Source: JAAYUD01 sp036846645
GTDB taxonomy: Bacteria > Bacteroidota > Bacteroidia > Bacteroidales > Bacteroidaceae
Assembly: GCA_036846645.1 (NCBI GenBank)
Contig: DAIUBN010000140.1
Coordinates: forward strand, 1-7,903
Direction of reading: 5' to 3'
DNA: 7,903 nucleotides
The position numbers and the translations under genes are program-made. Below, one piece after another: positions 1 to 6,533 of the stretch; position 1 is the first letter of the stretch; each line of letters starts with the position of its first letter. Under the pieces are notes generated by a model that made no database searches, was not told the origin of the DNA, and saw only the letters and a program-made list of their open reading frames with translations.

Positions 1-1189
1 CGCCGAAGCCGAAAGAGTTGGAGAGAACGATGTTCAACTCTGTATCTACTGTCTTGGCTGTCAGATTGATCTTGGCTGCATGTTCATCGGGGTTCTCTAA
101 ATTGATATTTGGAGCGACAAAGTTATGCTGCATCATGATTGCCGAATAAACGATTTCGCTAGCACCTGCCATCCAGCATTCATGGCCCGTCATTGATTTG
201 GTAGAACTGATAAGAGCATGTTTGCCTCGGAACATCCTGTCGAGAGCCATTGCTTCGAAAGCATCGCCTTGAGGTGTGGATGTGGCATGGGCATTGATAT
301 AATCAATATCATCAACTGTTACGCCAGCTTCTTCTATAGCTCTTGTCATTGCTTTGATAGAACCATCGTCATTGGCTTGTGATATGCCTTTTCCGTTTGA
401 AGAGAAACCATAACCACTTACTTCGCAGATGATGTTGGCTCCTCGGGCTACAGCATGATCATAGTCTTCGAGAACGAGAGCGGCTGCTCCTCCACTTGGA
501 ATCAATCCGTCGCGGTCTCTATCGAAAGGACGGGATGCCTTTGTCGGTTCGTCCATTCTTATAGAAAACGCACTAAGTGCATCGAAGGTAGCCATCGAAT
601 AGTAATTTGTTTCTTGAGCACCACCGCAAAGGACCATATCTTGTAATCCCTGCTTGATCATCATATATCCTAAACCGATAGAATGAGAACCGCTGGCACA
701 AGCAGCACTTACTGTGAAGTTGATGCCGGTGAGATGGAATATAGTGCTAAGATTCATTGTTACGGTAGAGTTCATGGATTGGAATATAAGTCCGGAACCC
801 AATAAAGCAGAGTCGTGCTTCTCGTCCATGATATTAGAGGCTTCAATGACCGGCTTAGCCGACGAATCGTTTCCGAAGATAATACCTACTTCGTTGTTGA
901 TAAGATAATCCTCATCAATCTTAGCATCTTCGAATGCTTGTTTCGAGGCCATATAGGCATATTCTCCTTCTTCGGGCAGACCGATACGTAGCCGACGGTC
1001 TAGTAGTCCTTTTAATTTCGGGCGCTCAACAACTCCAACTAATGCAGAGCGATATCCGTATGTCAATCTTTCCGGTTCAAGTCCGATGCCCGACTTACCA
1101 TTATATAATGATTGTCTTACTTCTTCAACGTTCTTTCCGAGGCAAGACCAAATACCCATTCCTGTTATAACAACTCTTTTCTTACTCAT
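1..1189 (-). CDS. Beta-ketoacyl-ACP synthase (FabF/KAS II-like), C-terminus cut by window edge
   Basis: Condensing enzyme of the thiolase fold: it accepts an acyl group on its active-site Cys and performs decarboxylative condensation with malonyl-ACP in the cytoplasm. I translated the frame by hand. It is open from the ATG at 1189 to the left edge (396 codons) and begins MSKKRVVITGMGIW, the usual KAS N-terminus. The catalytic set is complete: Cys164 in SAACASGSH, His301 in NAHATSTP, and Lys331 and His336 in STKSMTGHE. The conserved tail NSFGFG is reached just before the edge, so only about 15-20 residues should be missing. Because Cys164 is present, this is an active synthase and not a chain-length factor. 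The stretch after His336 reads GHECWMAG, bulkier than the usual GHLLGAAG. The start lies 7 bases after the ketoreductase stop, so the two genes are co-transcribed. With its neighbours this suggests a dedicated pathway KS, though primary fatty-acid synthesis is not excluded. Confidence 0.93.
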   Translation of the reverse strand, partial: MSKKRVVITGMGIWSCLGKNVEEVRQSLYNGKSGIGLEPERLTYGYRSALVGVVERPKLKGLLDRRLRIGLPEEGEYAYMASKQAFEDAKIDEDYLINNEVGIIFGNDSSAKPVIEASNIMDEKHDSALLGSGLIFQSMNSTVTMNLSTIFHLTGINFTVSAACASGSHSIGLGYMMIKQGLQDMVLCGGAQETNYYSMATFDALSAFSIRMDEPTKASRPFDRDRDGLIPSGGAAALVLEDYDHAVARGANIICEVSGYGFSSNGKGISQANDDGSIKAMTRAIEEAGVTVDDIDYINAHATSTPQGDAFEAMALDRMFRGKHALISSTKSMTGHECWMAGASEIVYSAIMMQHNFVAPNINLENPDEHAAKINLTAKTVDTELNIVLSNSFGFG

Positions 1190-1196
1190 ATCTTAA

Positions 1197-1928
1197 TCAG
1201 GTATATAAACCTCCATTTATCGAAATAACTTCGCCGGTGATATAGGCTGTTCTCTCTGAAGCGAGGAAAGCTACCAAATCGGCTACTTCTTCCGGCTTGC
1301 CGAAACGTCCTGCAGGGACCATCTTTTTCAATGATGCTTCATCGAGGTCTTTGGTCATATCTGTTTCTATAAAACCAGGAGCAACGGCGTTGACAGTTAT
1401 CTTGCGTGGCGCTACTTCTTGAGCCAATGCTTTGGTGGCGCCAATCAGTGCAGCCTTGGCAGCCGAATAGTTGGTCTGGCCAGGCAGTCCTTTAATTCCT
1501 GACAAAGAAGCAACATTGACGATTCTGCCACAACGATGTGTTATCATATTCTTCAGCAGGTAACGGGTGGTATAAAAGAAGCCGTTCAATGTGGTGCTTA
1601 GCACATCATTCCATTGATGGTCTTCCATAAAGATCATCAGATTATCGCTGCGGATGCCAGCATTATTGACCAATACAGAGATGTATTCGTCTTCATTGTG
1701 CCGATTGCTCCATTCTTCCAACGCAGTATTGATTGCCTTAGAATCAGAAACATCGAAAGGTAGCAATTCACCCTCACCACCTTGTTCTCTAATAAGACGT
1801 AGCGTCTCTTCGGCAGCAGCCTTATTTGATAGATAATTAATGATTACAACCAGCCCTTCTTTGGCCAATCGTAAACAAATTGCTCGTCCTATACCGCGGG
1901 ATCCTCCCGTTACTAATGCATATTTCAT
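1197..1928 (-). CDS. fabG: 3-oxoacyl-ACP reductase, FabG-type SDR
   Basis: NADPH-dependent short-chain dehydrogenase that reduces the 3-keto group of acyl-ACP made by the condensing enzyme. The 243-residue protein has the classical order: cofactor loop TGGSRGIG (7-14), NNAG (88-91), and the catalytic tetrad Asn115, Ser141, Tyr154 and Lys158 in YSAAK. The C-terminal ITGEVISINGG is typical of FabG. I chose the ATG at 1928 because MKYALVTGG places the Rossmann strand at the N-terminus as in family members. In-frame ATGs at 1970 and 2024 would add 14 or 32 unrelated residues, and the one at 2024 lies upstream of the predicted transcription start. The gene sits 7 bases before the KAS gene and has its own predicted promoter. 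The fabG symbol reflects family; context suggests a pathway-specific paralogue rather than the housekeeping copy. Confidence 0.93.
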   Translation of the reverse strand: MKYALVTGGSRGIGRAICLRLAKEGLVVIINYLSNKAAAEETLRLIREQGGEGELLPFDVSDSKAINTALEEWSNRHNEDEYISVLVNNAGIRSDNLMIFMEDHQWNDVLSTTLNGFFYTTRYLLKNMITHRCGRIVNVASLSGIKGLPGQTNYSAAKAALIGATKALAQEVAPRKITVNAVAPGFIETDMTKDLDEASLKKMVPAGRFGKPEEVADLVAFLASERTAYITGEVISINGGLYT

Positions 1929-1994
1929 TGTCAAGTTTATCCGGTTGTCTCGTTTATTTGAAAGTTCCATTAGAAACTTTGTACTAATAATTTG

Positions 1995-2025
1995 CAAAAA
2001 TAGGTTTTTTTGCTGAATAATCAAA
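1995..2025 (-). promoter_or_regulatory. Predicted Bacteroidetes-type promoter for the ketoreductase-KAS unit
   Basis: On the minus strand a TTTG (2025-2022) is followed after exactly 19 bases by TATTTTTG (2002-1995). This fits the Bacteroidetes consensus TTTG, about 19 bases, TAnnTTTG. Transcription would begin near 1989, giving a leader of about 60 bases before the ATG at 1928. It lies in the 124-base gap between the fetB stop and the ketoreductase start, so the KR-KAS pair can be expressed apart from fetAB. I saw no hairpin terminator in the gap, so read-through from fetAB is also possible. Confidence 0.6.
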
Positions 2026-2052
2026 CAGAAACGGCCAATTACTCACTATTGA

Positions 2053-2841
2053 CTAATGTCTTCTGATATCTTTGCGAAGTATGCCGTATGAGTCAAAAGA
2101 ACGTCGATAGGCAAGAAGTATGGTGATAACGAGGGATATCATCGAAGCCGAAAAGGTGATCACCATTATCATCATCTGATATTTGATGGCTACATTTGGA
2201 CTACTACCGCCTAGAATTTGACCAATCATCGTACCTGGTAGTGCCACCAATCCCATTACGGCAATATTAGCGATGTTTGGACTGAAGGACTTAATGATAG
2301 CCGCTCTTATGAAAGGTATCTGAGCTTCATATCTGCTTGCTCCATTACCTAACAGGTAGCGATAAAGCTGTTCTTCGCGATGTAGTCCGTCGTAATATGT
2401 ATTCAGTGCTATGACATTGCTCGAAAGCATGTTGCCCATGATGATACCGAAAATACGGATGAAATATCTGGCGCTGAAGATATTGTCGAGTCTTAATACA
2501 AATCCAAGGAAATACAGTCCAACAAGGGCTACGCTACAAAAGAAGCCGATACTGATAGGAATAAGCAGAATACTGGATTTGATATTTACTCTTTTGATTG
2601 CTGTCTGTCCGGCAACGAGAATCATGATAATGACCCACAAGAAGTTGATAAGTGGGTTATCCCATTCGAAAAGATATTTAAGATAGAGACCAATCAGAAA
2701 GAGTTGAATTATCATTCTGATAAATGCAATCATTGCCGATTTGAACAATCCTGTTTTGAATTTTGCAATGAAATACATCGGAATGATGAGTAGCAACAAT
2801 CCGATGGCTAGGCAGATGTAAGAGATATCAATTGTTCCCAT
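2053..2841 (-). CDS. fetB: ABC transporter permease, FetB/YbbM (UPF0014) family
   Basis: Inner-membrane permease subunit partnering the ATPase encoded just upstream. The 262-residue protein is strongly hydrophobic with about seven membrane segments, beginning near residues 8-25 and ending near 225-245, and a basic C-terminal tail. Two family signatures are visible: a central stretch GIIMGNMLSSNVIALN, and ALPGTMIGQILGGSSPN followed by AIKYQ, matching the PGMMTGQIL-type motif of this family. E. coli FetB is of similar length. The ATG at 2841 lies inside the end of fetA (14-base overlap), implying translational coupling. E. coli FetAB has been linked to iron export and peroxide resistance; the substrate here is not shown by the sequence. 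The stop is TAG at 2055-2053. Confidence 0.9.
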   Translation of the reverse strand: MGTIDISYICLAIGLLLLIIPMYFIAKFKTGLFKSAMIAFIRMIIQLFLIGLYLKYLFEWDNPLINFLWVIIMILVAGQTAIKRVNIKSSILLIPISIGFFCSVALVGLYFLGFVLRLDNIFSARYFIRIFGIIMGNMLSSNVIALNTYYDGLHREEQLYRYLLGNGASRYEAQIPFIRAAIIKSFSPNIANIAVMGLVALPGTMIGQILGGSSPNVAIKYQMMIMVITFSASMISLVITILLAYRRSFDSYGILRKDIRRH

Positions 2842-3466
2842 AATGCTCCATTATTATATGTTGGTCGGCCAAACTGGCAACTTGTTTATCGTGTGAGACA
2901 ATCAGAACCGCCTTTCCGCTTTTTGCTAGATTTCTAAAAAACTCTATCACCTTCAATGCCGAAGTTGTATCGAGTGCCGAAGTTGGCTCGTCGGCAATGA
3001 ATAGCGGCTTTTCGAGCATTGCTGCTACTGCAATCATAATGCGCTGTCGTTGGCCGCCAGATATTTCGGATACTCTTTTGTCGAGTAGTTGAGGCTCTAG
3101 GCCTAATGGCTCGAAGAATGACAGCAATTTATCAGAAGAGAACTTAAGATGTCGGTTGTTTTTCAATAAGAATGGCAATTGTACCATTTCTTTGACCCAC
3201 TCCGAAGGAAGTGACAACTCTTGAGGTAGCCAAGATATATGTTGTCTTATCTTGTCGATTGTGGCTGGCGATAGATCAATATCTTCAACGGCAATCTGAC
3301 CCGAAGTGATGGGAATGAAACCTAATATAGCATTTAGAAGAGAAGTCTTCCCGCATCCCGATTCACCAGAGATGCATACCATTTGGGTCGCATCTACTAT
3401 CATATCAAAGTGGCGGAAGATAACTTTATCTCCGTAGCTGATACATAGGTCTTTTATATTCAACAT
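2828..3466 (-). CDS. fetA: ABC transporter ATP-binding protein, FetA/YbbL-like
   Basis: Cytoplasmic ATPase that powers the FetB-like permease. The 212-residue protein is a single nucleotide-binding domain with all motifs in order: Walker A GESGCGKT (34-41), Q-loop Gln82 in LPQE, signature SGGQ (136-139), Walker B LFIADE (155-160), D-loop SALD (163-166) and H-loop His192. No residue needed for hydrolysis is missing. It overlaps fetB by 14 bases, so the two form a bicistronic unit. The assignment to FetA rather than another small ABC ATPase (LolD-like, for example) rests mainly on the adjoining UPF0014 permease. The start at 3466 follows an AT-rich leader and a -7 box at 3500-3493; there is no strong Shine-Dalgarno sequence, as usual in Bacteroidetes. 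Confidence 0.9.
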   Translation of the reverse strand: MLNIKDLCISYGDKVIFRHFDMIVDATQMVCISGESGCGKTSLLNAILGFIPITSGQIAVEDIDLSPATIDKIRQHISWLPQELSLPSEWVKEMVQLPFLLKNNRHLKFSSDKLLSFFEPLGLEPQLLDKRVSEISGGQRQRIMIAVAAMLEKPLFIADEPTSALDTTSALKVIEFFRNLAKSGKAVLIVSHDKQVASLADQHIIMEHYGNN

Positions 3467-3492
3467 TTTTTAGTTTTCTAGAATTAACACTG

Positions 3493-3500
3493 CAAAGGTA
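3493..3500 (-). promoter_or_regulatory. Predicted -7 box for fetAB
   Basis: The minus strand reads TACCTTTG (plus CAAAGGTA), an exact match to the Bacteroidetes -7 consensus TAnnTTTG. Transcription would start around 3487, about 20 bases before the fetA ATG. No clear TTTG -33 element lies at the expected distance, so the promoter may be weak or activator-dependent. Its first two bases lie inside the palindrome at 3499-3514. Confidence 0.5.
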
Positions 3501-3514
3501 TGAATTAATTCATA
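3499..3514. promoter_or_regulatory. 16-base perfect palindrome between divergent promoters, candidate operator
   Basis: TATGAATTAATTCATA is a perfect self-complementary 16-mer. It touches the upstream edge of the fetA -7 box (3493-3500) and covers the place where a -33 element of the plus-strand promoter (-7 box 3524-3531) would lie. A dimeric regulator bound here could affect both divergent units. The site is AT-only apart from one G and one C, so chance symmetry in AT-rich DNA is a real alternative. No regulator gene is in the window. Confidence 0.35.
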
Positions 3515-3523
3515 TATTGTTCT

Positions 3524-3531
3524 TATCTTTG
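3524..3531 (+). promoter_or_regulatory. Predicted -7 box for the ligase-acyltransferase unit
   Basis: TATCTTTG matches TAnnTTTG exactly. Transcription would begin near 3537, giving a leader of roughly 70 bases before the ATG at 3610. A good TTTG -33 element is absent; the expected position is occupied by the palindrome. Confidence 0.5.
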
Positions 3532-3609
3532 TCTCTATATAAAGGAATAAGATAACATCTTATCGCTATTATTTATGGTAAGAGAATTAAATATTTCTGG
3601 TTTTATAAA

Positions 3610-4905
3610 ATGAAAAATGATATAGAATTTCAGTCTCCCGAGGCTATCAAAACTTTTCAAGAGGGTTTGCTTCACGAGGCTTTGCATTATCTTAAAGATC
3701 ACTCTACTTATTATCGTCGTATGTTCGATAAGTATGAGATTGATGTAGACAAGATTGTTCATCTTGAAGATTTGGTAAAGATACCTTTTACTGAGAAAAA
3801 AGATTTGCAGCTCTTTAATGATGATTTCTTGTGTTGTCCCAAAGATAAAATTATTGATTATATAACGACTTCTGGCACATTGGGTGACCCCGTTACATTT
3901 GCTTGTACTGATAAAGATTTGGATAGGCTGGCTTATAATGAAGAGAAGTCTTTCTCTTGCGCCGGATTGAAACCAGGTAATATCTTGCAGCTCATGACGA
4001 CTATTGATAAACGTTTCATGGCGGGCCTGGCATATTTCTTGGGTATCAGAAAGATGGGGGCCAGTATCATCCGTGTCGGCAATGGCATTCCTGAACTTCA
4101 GTGGGATACCATTAAGAGGATTCATCCCGATACCATCATGTGTGTTCCTTCTTTTATTCTCCGACTCATTCAGTATGCCGAGGAACATGGCATTGATTAT
4201 AAAAATAGTAGCGTGAAAAGAATTATCGGCATCGGAGAAGGTCTTCGCGACCAAGACTTCAACCTGAATCTCTTGGGACGTCGTATCAAAGAGAAATGGG
4301 ATGTTGAACTTTTCGCTACTTATTCTTCAACCGAAATGGGAGCAACGTTCTCTGAATGTCCATACGGTTGCGGTGGTCATGTTCATCCCGAACTGATTAT
4401 TGTTGAGATTATTGGTGAAGATGGTCTGCCTGTTCCCGATGGAGAGGTGGGCGAGATTGTGGTGACAACGCTTGGTGTGGAAGGTATGCCTTTATTACGG
4501 TTCCGCACTGGAGATATGGCAGCAAAGCGTACAGAACAGTGTAAGTGTGGTAGAAATTCTTTCAGACTCACGCCTTTAGTGGGACGTAAGAACAACATGA
4601 TAAAACTCAAAGGTACTTCGCTCTATCCACCTGCTATCAACGATGTGCTCGATAATACAGAGTATGTAGAAAATTATGTCATTATAGTGCAAGATAGCGA
4701 TGCAGGAACAGACGAAGTGGTGGTAAAACTTGGTTTGAAATATGAACCAAAGTTTGATGCTGTGAAAGATTTGAAAGATCGTTTTCGTTCTCATATCCGT
4801 GTCGCTCCATTGATAGAAATACTTCCCGTTGAGGAAATACAAAAAATAAATTTCCCTGCCAAAAGCCGTAAACCCGTTAAGTTTATTGACAATAGGAAAA
4901 AATGA
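3610..4905 (+). CDS. PaaK-like AMP-forming carboxylate ligase (phenylacetate-CoA ligase family)
   Basis: Adenylate-forming enzyme expected to activate a carboxylic acid with ATP and pass it to CoA or a carrier-protein thiol. The 431-residue protein is typical PaaK length. Visible motifs are the phosphate loop TTSGTLGDP (86-94), YSSTE (238-242) binding the adenylate, RFRTGD (297-302) with the ribose-binding Asp, and the hinge region GRKNNMIKLKG (325-335). It ends in a C-terminal domain with FPAKSRKPVKF. Cys250, Cys254, His257, Cys311 and Cys313 form a C-x3-C-x2-H ... C-x-C set that could hold a structural metal; this is my inference. The substrate cannot be read from sequence; an aryl or cinnamoyl-type starter acid is a guess from the KS/KR and acyltransferase neighbours. 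The ATG at 3610 follows an AT-rich leader, and the stop TGA overlaps the next start (ATGA). Confidence 0.88.
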   Translation: MKNDIEFQSPEAIKTFQEGLLHEALHYLKDHSTYYRRMFDKYEIDVDKIVHLEDLVKIPFTEKKDLQLFNDDFLCCPKDKIIDYITTSGTLGDPVTFACTDKDLDRLAYNEEKSFSCAGLKPGNILQLMTTIDKRFMAGLAYFLGIRKMGASIIRVGNGIPELQWDTIKRIHPDTIMCVPSFILRLIQYAEEHGIDYKNSSVKRIIGIGEGLRDQDFNLNLLGRRIKEKWDVELFATYSSTEMGATFSECPYGCGGHVHPELIIVEIIGEDGLPVPDGEVGEIVVTTLGVEGMPLLRFRTGDMAAKRTEQCKCGRNSFRLTPLVGRKNNMIKLKGTSLYPPAINDVLDNTEYVENYVIIVQDSDAGTDEVVVKLGLKYEPKFDAVKDLKDRFRSHIRVAPLIEILPVEEIQKINFPAKSRKPVKFIDNRKK

Positions 4906-6056
4906 AAAAGATAAGCAGCTCCATATTTGATGATATTCGTCCTTATTACGAATCTGAGATTCCTGCTGCGATGCAGCGCATAGCCGACGACCATCTGTTT
5001 CCGATGTTGGCATCGTATGTCTATCCTCAACGTCCGGTAGATGAGGTGCGCGAGCGGCTTCGTAGTATCTCTACAATAGCTGATTTTCAGGCGGAGATGA
5101 TGAAGGCATTCAATGATCAGGTCATCGAGCGAAGCATTTCCGACTATTCGTATGATGGATTACAATTCATCAAAAAGAGTAAATCTTATCTTTATGTATC
5201 TAATCATCGAGATATTGTGCTCGATTCTAGTCTGTTGCAGTATATCTTGTTTACCAACGGATATCCCACAACAGAAATTACTTTTGGAGCCAACTTGATG
5301 TGTACCCCGCTCATTATTGATATCGGAAAGTCGAACAAAATGTTTAAGGTGGAAAGAGGAGGGAATATGCATGAATTCTACAAGAGTTCGTTACATTTGT
5401 CTCGATATATTCGCCATATTCTGACCGAGAAACATGAATCGGCTTGGATAGCGCAACGCAATGGGCGTACCAAAGATGGCAACGATGCCACAGACCAGGG
5501 TATTATTAAGATGTTTAGTATGAGTAAGGGCGATGACAAGATTGCCGCTCTCAGTGAACTGAATATCGTTCCGGTATCTGTATCCTACGAATGGGAACCA
5601 TGTGACGTGCTCAAAGCTTTGGAACTCTATAAGAGCAGGAACAGCAAGTATGTCAAATCGCAGGGAGAAGATTTGAATAGTATTCTTACCGGTATATTTC
5701 AAGATAAAGGGAGGGTACATATCTCGATATGCCAACCCATTAGTGAAGAAGATCTTATGACTTTTGCCGACCTCACGGACAATGAGTATCATAAAAAAGT
5801 TGCTTCTCTTATCGATGCCCGTATCATGTCGCGTTATCGGCTTACGGAGAACAATTATATTGCTCACGATATGCTTTATGGTGACAATCGGTTTGCCGAT
5901 AGGTATAATGAAAAGCAACGCGAGGCTTTTCTTCATAATATGAAGTATCTTGAGGAGTATGAAATTAAAGAAATGAATGTGTTGAAACAAATATTTTTGG
6001 GCATTTATGCCAATCCGATTGAGAATATATCGGAGAAAGTGAATGAAAAAAGTTGA
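4902..6056 (+). CDS. Glycerolipid-type acyltransferase (PlsB/PlsC-like LPLAT family)
   Basis: Likely transfers an acyl chain from acyl-ACP or acyl-CoA to a hydroxyl acceptor at the membrane. The 384-residue protein has a family-like order of motifs: SNHRDIVLD (100-108) with the candidate catalytic His102, ERGGN (151-155) as the second block, WIAQRNGRTKDGND (182-195) in place of the usual FPEGTRS block, and IVPVSVSYEWEP (222-233) as the fourth. The spacing is odd: canonical members have H-x4-D, whereas here the acidic residues are Asp104 and Asp108, two and six residues after His102. No membrane segment is obvious. The protein is longer than PlsC and much shorter than PlsB. Its ATG overlaps the ligase stop by 4 bases, so the two are translationally coupled and probably act in one pathway. 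Housekeeping phospholipid synthesis is the alternative. Confidence 0.85.
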   Translation: MKKISSSIFDDIRPYYESEIPAAMQRIADDHLFPMLASYVYPQRPVDEVRERLRSISTIADFQAEMMKAFNDQVIERSISDYSYDGLQFIKKSKSYLYVSNHRDIVLDSSLLQYILFTNGYPTTEITFGANLMCTPLIIDIGKSNKMFKVERGGNMHEFYKSSLHLSRYIRHILTEKHESAWIAQRNGRTKDGNDATDQGIIKMFSMSKGDDKIAALSELNIVPVSVSYEWEPCDVLKALELYKSRNSKYVKSQGEDLNSILTGIFQDKGRVHISICQPISEEDLMTFADLTDNEYHKKVASLIDARIMSRYRLTENNYIAHDMLYGDNRFADRYNEKQREAFLHNMKYLEEYEIKEMNVLKQIFLGIYANPIENISEKVNEKS

Positions 6057-6097
6057 TAGATTTAATGTAATTAAAATGACAATTTAAAAAAAGAGAC

Positions 6098-6445
6098 ATG
6101 AAAAAAATCACTTCACTTTTGATATCTTTATTGTTCGTTTGCACTGTCAGTGCACAAACAAATGAAAGTAAGTTTATTGCTCGCTTTCAGTCTTTTGTAG
6201 TTAGTGTAGAGAATGCCAAAACTATCCCTGCAGAGAAATGGGATACGTTGAATACGACCTATAAGGCATTCCGCACAGAGTTTAAAGAAAAGTATAAAAA
6301 AACATTGAACAACACGGAGTACAAAAAGTACAACGAGCTCAAAGTGCGTTATCTCAAACAAACTTCATTGAAGCGTTTGGGCAGCGTATTGAATAAGAAG
6401 GCTCAGACCATCGAAGGTACTCTAGATGGTGTGTTTAAAAAGTAA
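6098..6445 (+). CDS. Small secreted lysine-rich protein of unknown function
   Basis: I do not recognise this 115-residue protein. It starts with a clear signal peptide: basic MKK, a hydrophobic core (ITSLLISLLFV), and a type I cleavage site VSA-Q after Ala19. The Cys15 context (LFVC) is a poor lipobox, so a lipoprotein is less likely. The mature part of about 96 residues contains roughly 17 Lys and 4 Arg against 10 acidic residues, has no cysteine, and looks largely helical with the YKK/EFKEKYKK clusters around residues 60-90. It should be periplasmic or surface-exposed. It lies 41 bases after the acyltransferase with the A-rich leader AAAAAAAGAGAC before the ATG. A possible -7 box, TATTTTTG at 5992-5999 inside the acyltransferase gene, could give it extra transcription. 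It ends just before the hairpin at 6463-6506. Confidence 0.75.
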   Translation: MKKITSLLISLLFVCTVSAQTNESKFIARFQSFVVSVENAKTIPAEKWDTLNTTYKAFRTEFKEKYKKTLNNTEYKKYNELKVRYLKQTSLKRLGSVLNKKAQTIEGTLDGVFKK

Positions 6446-6462
6446 TAATACTTTCTGGAATC

Positions 6463-6506
6463 AATATACGGTATGTTACAGAATAATTGGTAATATACCG
6501 TATATT
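6463..6506. terminator. Long inverted repeat between convergent genes, likely bidirectional terminator
   Basis: AATATACGGTATGTTAC (6463-6479) pairs with GTAATATACCGTATATT (6490-6506): 17 pairs with a single G-T, and a 10-base loop. It sits between the stop of the secreted-protein gene (6445) and the stop of the convergent gene (6534). On the plus strand the stem is followed by TTCTTGTTAT, a modest T-rich tail; the minus-strand tail is poorer. The stem is AT-rich, unlike a textbook GC-rich terminator, so its strength is uncertain. Confidence 0.6.
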
Positions 6507-6533
6507 CTTGTTATAAGGTTTCTTAATCGGAGA

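Noticed and set aside
455..1170. Several plus-strand frames of 60-80 codons
   Set aside because: All lie opposite the KAS gene, whose minus-strand frame is continuous with an intact catalytic set.
1929..2024. Extended N-terminus of the ketoreductase from ATGs at 2024 or 1970
   Set aside because: The extension is not SDR-like, and the predicted promoter (2025-1995) overlaps or lies downstream of the earliest ATG. The ATG at 1970 cannot be fully excluded.
3535..4254. Minus-strand open frame of 239 codons
   Set aside because: It lies antisense over the first half of the ligase gene, has no recognisable motif and an odd composition, and the plus-strand frame carries clear PaaK motifs.
4576..5030. 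Two overlapping minus-strand open frames across the ligase/acyltransferase junction
   Set aside because: They are shadows of the two overlapping plus-strand genes and encode no recognisable sequence.
5391..5990. Minus-strand open frame of 199 codons
   Set aside because: Antisense to the acyltransferase gene; no domain, no suitable promoter, and the opposite frame has family motifs.
6098..6160. Lipoprotein signal in the small secreted protein (Cys15)
   Set aside because: LFVC has Val before the Cys instead of a small residue, and a good type I site VSA-Q follows.
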